DNA from: Bolinopsis microptera
Taxonomy: Eukaryota; Ctenophora; Tentaculata; Lobata; Bolinopsidae
Direction of reading: 5' to 3'
NCBI RefSeq assembly: GCF_026151205.1
Contig: NC_087082.1
Coordinates: 16,711,401-16,771,400, forward strand
Length of the DNA stretch: 60,000 nt
The position numbers and the translations under genes were made by a program. The notes under the pieces are model-generated. The model was not told where the DNA came from and did no database searches. It saw only the letters and a list, made by a program, of their open reading frames with translations. Shown one piece after another: positions 52,530 through 60,000 of this stretch (position 1 is its first letter; each line of letters opens with the position of its first letter).

Positions 52530-55500
52530 TAGATTACTGCTCTGGTCCGGATGGTGTTCATCCAAAGTTGTTGAAATCGCAAGATTATTATTAAAGCAAG
52601 CTTCTAAATTCGGGATAGTCTGTGTCAGGCAACGCCCGATTCTAATGCTTCTACAGACCTACACAAGTGCAAGTAAGTAGGTACATGGGGCCTGACTAAT
52701 CTGGCAAAAACTCTCGAACTACAGGAGCAATATTTCGCGAAAAGCTTGACATAATTGGAATTAATGAGACAAACCTTAAATCTGATATAGACACTAGTAC
52801 ACTTAATCTTCCCTTAAAACTTTGATTTTATATGGTGTGATTGACCTAAACGATAGAGGAAGAGGAGGGTGTGGTTTATTGTTCAACCAAAAAGTTAACA
52901 CAAATTACTTATTTTGAGATAACCCTACTATGATATTTTACAATCGAAGCTATATGGATACATTCAAGGATGCCAAGTCTTTACAATTTTGGCTGCTTCT
53001 AAGATCACAACATTTTGTCAACCTAGATACTTTCCTTGATTATATGGACTGAATGTTGATGAAACTTTTAAAGGTAAGAAAGAATATGATTGGCGATGTT
53101 TAATGTTAACCTAAGTCTATTTATCTTATCTAGATTAGAAAAAGTTAGATTAACAAAGAAGCTCTTTGGAATGATGCAGACGGTTACAGGAATTACTTAG
53201 AGTTGCAAACATAGATGGTAGAATAACCAGAGCACAATAGGATGTTGTCATGACTAACTGTTACTTAATTTCATGGAGTGTAAAGTACGTGATGATAGAA
53301 TAGGAGATCACCAAGCTCTCTATTGTGTTCTTGACTTTAAAGTCAATAAAGCTAGTAAATTCCAGAAGGTCATTATCAGAGACCTCTCTTTAAACAATCT
53401 AAACGCCTTTAAGCTATTCTCTGGGAATCCTGCAGTAACTACAGTAATATTCTAAGCTGTAATAATGTAGACCATGCCCTAGGGACTTAATCATAACATC
53501 AGGAATAGTATGAATATTTACTGTCCACCTAAACAGATTAAGGGTAATAGTAACTTTTCTTTGTAATCCCTCTAAAGTACTGTTGGCAGAAATACGGAAG
53601 AAGAAGATGCTTTTCAGAACGTATTAAAAGTGTTTAGGACAATTTAAACAAATTTCAAGTGTAAGTTGTATTAAATGGAATATTATGTAAATGCGAAAAA
53701 GTGAAACTACATAAGAAATGCTCTACTTCGTGGGATAAACTATCGTCCCCAAAAGATACTATGTGACAAAATTATCTAAAGGAAAAAAGGACGTAAAATA
53801 TTGTTCAGGACCTTACTGTGAAAAGTGCAAAAACGATTTGAAAGGTATTTGGAAAACTATCATAACATGCTTCAAAAACTTACCGGGAAAAATAAGTAGC
53901 TTCTTCCCCAAGCAACTTATATGTTAAATGGAAGTTAACCTGCATTTTGGCCACAGTTGTACATTAATACGAAGAATCAATTAAGGAAAAGGATTTCAGA
54001 CGACTTCCTGAAATATGCCGCCTCAACAGAGTGTAAACTCTCTGTATTCGAAGAGGTGACTGTTGGAACAAGTAAAAGAATCTATACTCAGTATACCATA
54101 GTTAATTCGATAACGATATATCATGCCATCAAGTATATAAGATATTATTCCCAAATCATCGATCGGTAGCTCATATTTATAAACCTTAGTATGATGAGTG
54201 GACAATGCCGTTGATGTAAAAATTGCATCTGTCACTCCAATTCTTATAACTGGTGACCCTAATGATCCAAATAACTACCGGCCAATATTCCATACTCCCC
54301 CTAATGGAAAATGCATAGAATATTTTGTTAACATCACTTACAGAGTTTGTTGAAACAAATAAAACTGCTTACAACCATCTGTATGGATTTAGAAAGATCA
54401 TTCCACCACTTTTCTAATGCTTAATCTATTTGATAAAATATTTAGTCTATGGAATCACAAGAAGAAACCTGCATATTGTATTCTTAGATATTAAAAAGGC
54501 CTTTGACACAGTAAGCCATAATATTTTATTAAAAAAACTTACGTATTTGAGTTGGATGGCCTTTGTCATAAAGTGGTTCAAAAAGCTATCCTTGGGACAG
54601 AGAGCAGCACACAAAATACGTGGTATGTAAAGCACATCACTCCCTGTTTAAAACAGGTGGGCCACAGGGTTGAATATTAGGGACCAATTCTATTTAGTTT
54701 ATTCATTAAATGATGTCAGTAGAATTTTGCACACAATCTACTGTTTACTTATTTGCAGATGACAGACCCACCCTACCCAACGCACTATATTTTGTTAACA
54801 TTTCCGAGGCATATATGAGAATGTAATTAAGGATATGAAATTGTGTATGAATGGCTTAGAATCAACAAGCTGAGACTAAATGCTGCAAAAACCTTAATTC
54901 ATTGTATTGATATATCACCTAATCCTGGGGACACGTTGTCAATCCCTTGGATTTGGATAAGATTGCATATTTATTGAAGAAACTAAATCTCAAAATATTT
55001 AGGTCTCATGATAGACAATTTTTGAACTTTCATGCCATATTGATTATGTGAAATCAAAAATTGCTTAAAGGAATAGGCATTATACAGGTCGAAAAATCTT
55101 CGTCCACTGATATATAGAAAAAATGTTTTGTTTAAAGGCTCTTTTGCTCCCCCAATTTGCTTCCGGATATAATATGGTGTGTTGGGCTGCCAAAAACCAA
55201 ACTTTATTCTCTTGAATATATATACAAGAAGAAAGTAGAAAATTGCTTGGATGTTCGTTGGCAGGAAACCATCAGTAAAATGTATATCGAACATGAAGTG
55301 GTTACCCTTACACTTAAGAAACAACTCATCTATCAACGTATATGTATAAAATTTCTTAATGAGGCTGCACATCATCAGTCACAGATAAATTTTCTTAGTA
55401 TCCGGAGGATCACGTGATGATGAGAGGTGCAACCTTTTATTCAACAACTCCAGAGAACACACAAAAACCTTTATCTTATTAGGTGCAAAATGTTGGAATA

Positions 55501-55700
55501 CAATTCAGAGAACCTATGGACTATAGAATGTGTGTAAAATTCTCACAATGTATGAATCTAAATTTATGTTCAGATGTAATTCAAGAGTCTCATCCTATGC
55601 AATAAAACTAATAGTTTTAGACTATTTCTACACTCTAGCTATGTGACAACTTGAAACAAATTTTATGTGTGGAGTTTTTTGTCTGGTGGATAGGCCCCCT
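52530..55700 (+). pseudogene. Strongly decayed LINE remnants (+ strand)
   Basis: A short piece at 52530-52575 encodes SGPDGVHPKLL, the RT linker of the CR1/L2-like family. From about 52720 a different, older copy is visible. It shows LDIIGINETNLKSDI, NDRGRGGCGLLF, GDHQALYCVLDFK (endonuclease C-terminus, about 53300), VFLDIKKAFDTVSHNILLKKL (54478-54540, shown only in part in this copy), then GPILFSLF, a LFAD-like site and LGAKCWNTIQ near 55480. Many stops and shifts. Confidence 0.75.
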
Positions 55701-56789
55701 GCGTTATTGACCATATTTCTAAAAGTATAGAACTTTAAACAATCTTTTATGATTCCATTTGTTATCAGTGCAAATCTATTATTGTTCTATCTTCTTTGTG
55801 TATACTGTAAATAACATTTCTAAACGTAATTCCAATAGTGGGCATCTATGTAAATCTTAATGTGTTACTTAAGCCACGTTTCACTGTTTAAATCATATTC
55901 TTATTTTATCACTCATTATTTATTACTCATTATGTTTTACAAACTTATATCCCTTATGTCCCTAGAAGGGTGTTCTGCTAACAGTTTTCGATGACTGAAA
56001 TGTCCTGCACAGGCAGAGTGAAGCTTCTTATATTTTTTTTTTTCTTATTGTATTGCTGGTGTAAATTGATTATATTCTTTTCTACTTTGATTTGACTTTA
56101 TATCGATGCGGCACTAATTACTAGTCATAAACATTCATCCACGGCACTAGGGAGCTCCAGCAGACAAGTGCCTTATTTACCCATAAGAGCCTCTACTATT
56201 GCTGTGCAACTACTACAAATTCCATAATTTGTAAGGATACGGCCCATTAGTGAGAAAATATGTCTGCACCATCGGCTTCAACTCTGTCGGAAAGATGTTT
56301 TCTACTGCGGAAAACACAATAGGAACCAACCGTTTATCTTTGCAACCTCTTCTTGAAGTACAAACTTACGGTCTATAGGAATCAACAACCGGGATTGATC
56401 TTTCACACCAGAATTGGGGGGAGTAATGACTTACCAATGGAGACTTTTGGGGACTAAGGGGACTAAAAATCGTGGGGACTAGAGGTCAAATCTCCGTTGA
56501 CGTAATTCACCATTTCGTCCCCATAAGTCCCCAGAATTTTGACAGTTATTTTATGGTTTTCAAAGTTTAGTTTAATTATCGATACGATCGAGATGTTTTG
56601 TCCAGATAAGAGTAGGATAATCTGACTTAAAAGTAAAATGATAAGCCGGTTGTATTTGTTCTACACGTACAAGTCTGTTCAGATTTGAGGTAAATGAAGT
56701 GAAATTTTTGACCCATCAGCATGGACTATCGGGGAAAATGATTATCGATTAGATCTTACAGTTTACTCCTCCTTAGAATCTTACAGTTA
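55701..56789. other. No gene seen
   Basis: AT-rich spacer. Around 56440-56535 GGGGACTAAGGGGACT and GTCCCCATAAGTCCCC make a short inverted repeat. No coding support. Confidence 0.45.
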
Positions 56790-58262
56790 TCCTCCCAGAA
56801 GGAGGAAGACTGAGGAGAATGAGGAGGACTGAGGAGGACTGAGGAGAGGACTGAGGAGGAGGAGAAGGACCGTGAGGAAAGAGGAGGGACGGAGGAATGA
56901 AAAGGAGAGGGAAGGATGGGAAGAGGAGCAGGATTGGTGGGAAGGAGGAGGAAAACGAGAAGGAGGAGAAGGAGGAGGGACTGAGGACGGGGAGGAGGAG
57001 GGAGAAGGATAAGGATGAAGAGGATAAGGAGGAGGATACGGATGATGAGGAGGAGGAGAGGAGGAAGGACTCCAGGGGAGGACTCAGGAGGTGGAGGAGG
57101 ATGAGGATGATCAGGAGGTAAGGGACTGAAGAGGAGGAGAGAATGATGAGGAGGGAGGACTTCCCAGGGGAAGGAGGAGGAGGACTGAGGCGGGGAGGAG
57201 GTGGAGGAGGGGACTAAGGACGAGGAGGACTGAGGAGGGAGGACTCGAGAGCGAGATGAGGAGGGGAGGACTGAGTGGAGGAGGACTTGATAAGAAGGAG
57301 AAGGAAGGAGGGAGGTGGAATGAGGAAGGAAAAGTCTGAGGTTGAGGAAAAGGAGAAGGAGGACGGGGAAGAGAGGACTGAGGAGGAGGCCTGGGGTAGG
57401 ACTGAGGAGGATGTGAGGAGGAAGATGATGAGGAGGAGGAGGACCCGAGGGATGAGGAGAAGAGAAAGGAGGACTGATGAGGGAGGAGGGGACTGGGGGA
57501 GAGACTGATGCAGATGAGGGAGGAGGACTGGGGGAAGGACTGAGGAGGAGGAGGACTTCGGGTGTAGAAGGAGGAGAAAGGAGGAGAAGGAGGAGAAGGA
57601 TGGAGGAGGAGGAGGAGGATGAGGAGGTGTAGGAATGACGAGTAGGAGGAGGACTGGGACTGAGGTGGAGGATCTGAGGAGGAAGAGGATGAGGACTGAG
57701 GAAGAGGATCGGGGAGGATGAGGAGGAGGAAGGTCTGAGGATGAGACTAAGGAGGAGGAGGAGGCTGAGGAGGAGGGGGGGACTGAGGAGGAGAGGGACT
57801 GATGAGAGGAAGAAGGAGGAGGAGGGACTGAGGAGGTTGATGAAGAGGATGTGGACGAGTATTAAGGACGAGATTAGGAGGATGTTTAACTGAGGACTAG
57901 GAAGAGGACTTGATCAGGAGATAGATGAGGAGAAGGAAGAGGAGGATAAGGAGGAGATTGAGGAGGAAGAAAGGAGGATGACTCAGGAGGAGGGACTTAG
58001 GTGGTGGTGGTGGAGGATGAGGAGGGAAACTCAGGAGGCGGACTGAAGTAGGAGGAGGAGGAGGACTCAGGTGGACGGAGATGACTAAGGACGAGCATGA
58101 CTAGTGGAGGACTGAGGAGGAGGAATGATTAGGAGGAGGAAGAAAGAGGGAAGGAGGGAAGAGGATGTGGAGGAAGAGGAGAAACAAGGGAATGAGGAGG
58201 AGGACTGGGGGAAGACTAAGAGGACGATAAGGAGGAGGAGGAACTAAGGACTGAGGATGAGG
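56790..58262. repeat. Purine-rich GAGGA/GACTGAGGAGGA array, block 1
   Basis: About 1.5 kb with almost only purines on the + strand, built of irregular GAGGAG, GGACTGAGG and AGGAGGA words. Open frames in it are low-complexity and not genes. Mirror-symmetric purine tracts can form triplexes; that is inference. Confidence 0.95.
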
Positions 58263-59416
58263 CATGGGCACATTATTAAGGTGCGAGGGGTGCGGGATCG
58301 CCATTTTACCGTTTTTCCACCACTTCCGCATATCTTATTGTTTTCCGCACATTTCCGCACATTTAGTTGTTATCGCATATTTCCGCTTAATCTTAGCATT
58401 GTCTGCGTGATTTTCGCATAATTTTGAATTTTTTCGCGTTATGATTTCGAGTGTTAAAAACCAAAAAATGTTAAAAGTGGGCCCTTTTAGGACCGATGAC
58501 TCAAGCCCTTTCGGGACTGACCCAGGCCCTTTCGGGACCGTGACCCAGCCCTTTTGGAAATCATACCTAGGCACGTGACCCAGTTAGTTAACACGTGATC
58601 AGGCCCTTTGGGTCCATGACCCAGGCCCTTTATGGAACTCATGCTTAGGTCTCGTGACCCGGTTACCACGTGACACAGGCCCTTTCGGGACTCTGACCCA
58701 GGCCCTTTCGGGACCGTTACCAGGGCCTTTCAGGAACCCTGACCAGGCCCTTTCGGGACGTGACCCTGGCCCTTTTGGAACTCATGCTTGGGCCACGTGA
58801 CTCAGGGCCCTTTCGGGACCGTTGAACCAGGTCCTTTCGGGGACCGTTACCAGTGCCTATAAGTATGAACCATTGTTTGTTACCGTACTTCGAATAATTG
58901 TGTAGCTGTTATCTTGTAGGTGATAATTAGAAGATTCGTTGTAGCGTTGGCTTTATAGTGGGCTTAATGGACCTTGGATCAAATGGTTCACAAGTACTGG
59001 ACGATGCTATGCAACATGCGTTTCACAATATTTGCGAATCAGACATGGGATCTGATCGACTCTATCAAGAGGCGTCTTCAATTAAACTGTATCCTGATTC
59101 CTGATCTCTACCAGATCAAGTCACTGTTCTTAGATAACTGAATCTCAACATTCAATTATGGTCTTAGTAAAGAAAACTACACCTCAGTAACACATAACAG
59201 ACCTTTTTGGATAGAGCGGCGGTTATACGATTAGAATTTCCAAAGTCTTGAGAAATGCAAAAGAAAAACGTCCAAATTTCCGGAAAATTCGCAAGCAAAT
59301 TTGCCGCTTAATGGTAAAAATTTTACTGTGCACCTTACCGCACATTTTACCTTTATAGTCGGGTGCGGTACCGCAATAATTTCGATTTTTTTACCGCACC
59401 TAATTATGTTGCTCTG
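58263..59416. mobile_element. hAT-like non-autonomous element in purine array
   Basis: 1154 bp of AT-rich sequence interrupting the purine array. Imperfect termini are CATGGGCACATTATTAAGGTGCG at the left and, in complement, CAGAGCAACATAATTAGGTGCGG at the right. Flanks GGATGAGG and GATATGAGG look like an imperfect 8-bp duplication. Inside is a tandem run of GGCCCTTTCGGGAC words. No transposase. Confidence 0.6.
58480..58860. repeat. Degenerate tandem repeat (CAGGCCCTTTCGGGACCGTGAC)
   Basis: About 13 units with a 22-40 bp period, each built around GGCCCTTTCGGGAC, some followed by CACGTGAC. It lies inside the hAT-like element. Confidence 0.85.
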
Positions 59417-59920
59417 GATATGAGGACGAGGACGATTTGAGGAGGATAGAGGATGAGGATGATGAGGAGGGAAGTGGAGGAGAAGGAGGAGGAGGACTGG
59501 GGAGGTGACTCTGGAGGAGGATGAGGAGGACTCAGGAGGAGGTCGACTATGGGGAGGACTGAGGAGAACTGTTGGGAGGAGAAGGAGGAGGAGGACGAGA
59601 TATGGAGGAGGGGAGGAGGAGGTGGAGAAGGGACTGGGAGTAGGACCGAGGAGGAGGGACTGAGGATGAAGGCGAGGAGAGGACGAGGAGCAGGAGAAGG
59701 AGGAGGTGGATATAAAGAGATGAGGAGAGGGGAGAAGGGACTGGAGTAGGATGAGGAGGAGTGGGATTGAGGAGGACTGAGGAGAAGGACGAGGTGGGGA
59801 CGGAGAGCCTGGAAGAGGACTGAAGGGACTCAGGAAGTGAGGGACTCAGGAAGGAGGAGATGGAAGAGGATGATGAGAAGGTAGGAGGAAGGATAGGGCG
59901 TAGGAGGACATCGGAAATGT
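59417..59920. repeat. Purine-rich GAGGA array, block 2
   Basis: Continuation of block 1 on the other side of the inserted element, with the same words. Ends near 59910 where TTTTGTCCG repeats begin. Confidence 0.95.
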
Positions 59921-60000
59921 TTTGTCTGTTTTTGTCCGTTTTTGTCCGCCCTACTTTTTGTCCGTTTTGGAAAATAAAGGGTACCGAACGGTCACAAAAC

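Noticed and set aside
54983-55375. Minus-strand 130-residue frame
   Set aside because: It is antisense to a decayed plus-strand LINE remnant and has no recognisable motif.
56897-57508. Glu/Arg/Lys-rich frames near the right end
   Set aside because: Low-complexity translation of purine-rich DNA without stops; no domain or start context.

Overview
This is eukaryotic DNA, most likely from an aquatic invertebrate animal. The evidence is GT-AG introns, TTAGGG-type telomeric repeats, hAT and ISL2EU/Harbinger-like DNA transposons, several non-LTR (LINE) families with PHD fingers, and long AT-rich spacers. The clade cannot be fixed from the sequence. There is no operon organisation, no rRNA or tRNA that I can see, and almost nothing that looks like a conserved housekeeping gene. 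The window is a repeat-dense, transposon-rich accessory region.

Layout. 1-2350 is gene-poor and holds a near-perfect 118-bp-arm hairpin (269-510) and a foldback element with a telomeric core (1517-1675). 2355-4008 holds a three-exon gene of unknown function; its first intron is a dispersed repeat and its last exon carries a 149-bp hAT MITE. 4125-5055 and 12017-12920 are two copies of a ~0.9-kb repeat. 5151-8537 is a complete, apparently intact hAT transposon with exact 8-bp target duplications and a four-exon transposase. 9509-11181 holds two pieces of an ISL2EU-like transposase; one is split by an ORF1-only LINE with a 13-bp target duplication. 13357-18149 (minus strand) is a large, intact two-ORF LINE. 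Its ORF1 fuses an AlkB-like 2OG-Fe(II) dioxygenase to an SGNH/GDSL hydrolase, and its ORF2 has a PHD finger, an endonuclease and a reverse transcriptase.

18566-25805 is a tandemly amplified cluster of small unknown genes: a coiled-coil exon, a ~93-aa basic protein, CxxC/PNES-motif proteins, and RG-rich proteins whose repeats come from a 15-bp minisatellite. The coiled-coil exon resembles exon 3 of the 2355-4008 gene, so the two loci seem to belong to one lineage-specific gene family. 25859-27960 is a decayed LINE. 29201-37796 is a ~337-bp satellite array with an internal inversion, higher-order repeats and a second telomere-core foldback element.

38175-40372 contains MITEs, a segmental duplication and foldback elements. 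43860-48215 (minus) is a nearly full-length CR1/L2-like LINE with a PHD finger in ORF1 and one ORF2 frameshift. Relatives and remnants lie at 43300-43790, 49915-50110, 51069-51935 and 52640-55700. A structured ~130-bp repeat that could fold as an RNA occurs at 48410 and 50880. The window ends in purine-rich GAGGA arrays (56790-58262, 59417-59920) interrupted by a hAT-like non-autonomous element.

The strongest candidate for an undescribed system is the LINE whose ORF1 carries both an AlkB-like demethylase fold and an SGNH hydrolase, translated in a 4-nt ATGA stop-start overlap with ORF2. The second is the amplified small-gene family at 18.5-25.8 kb.
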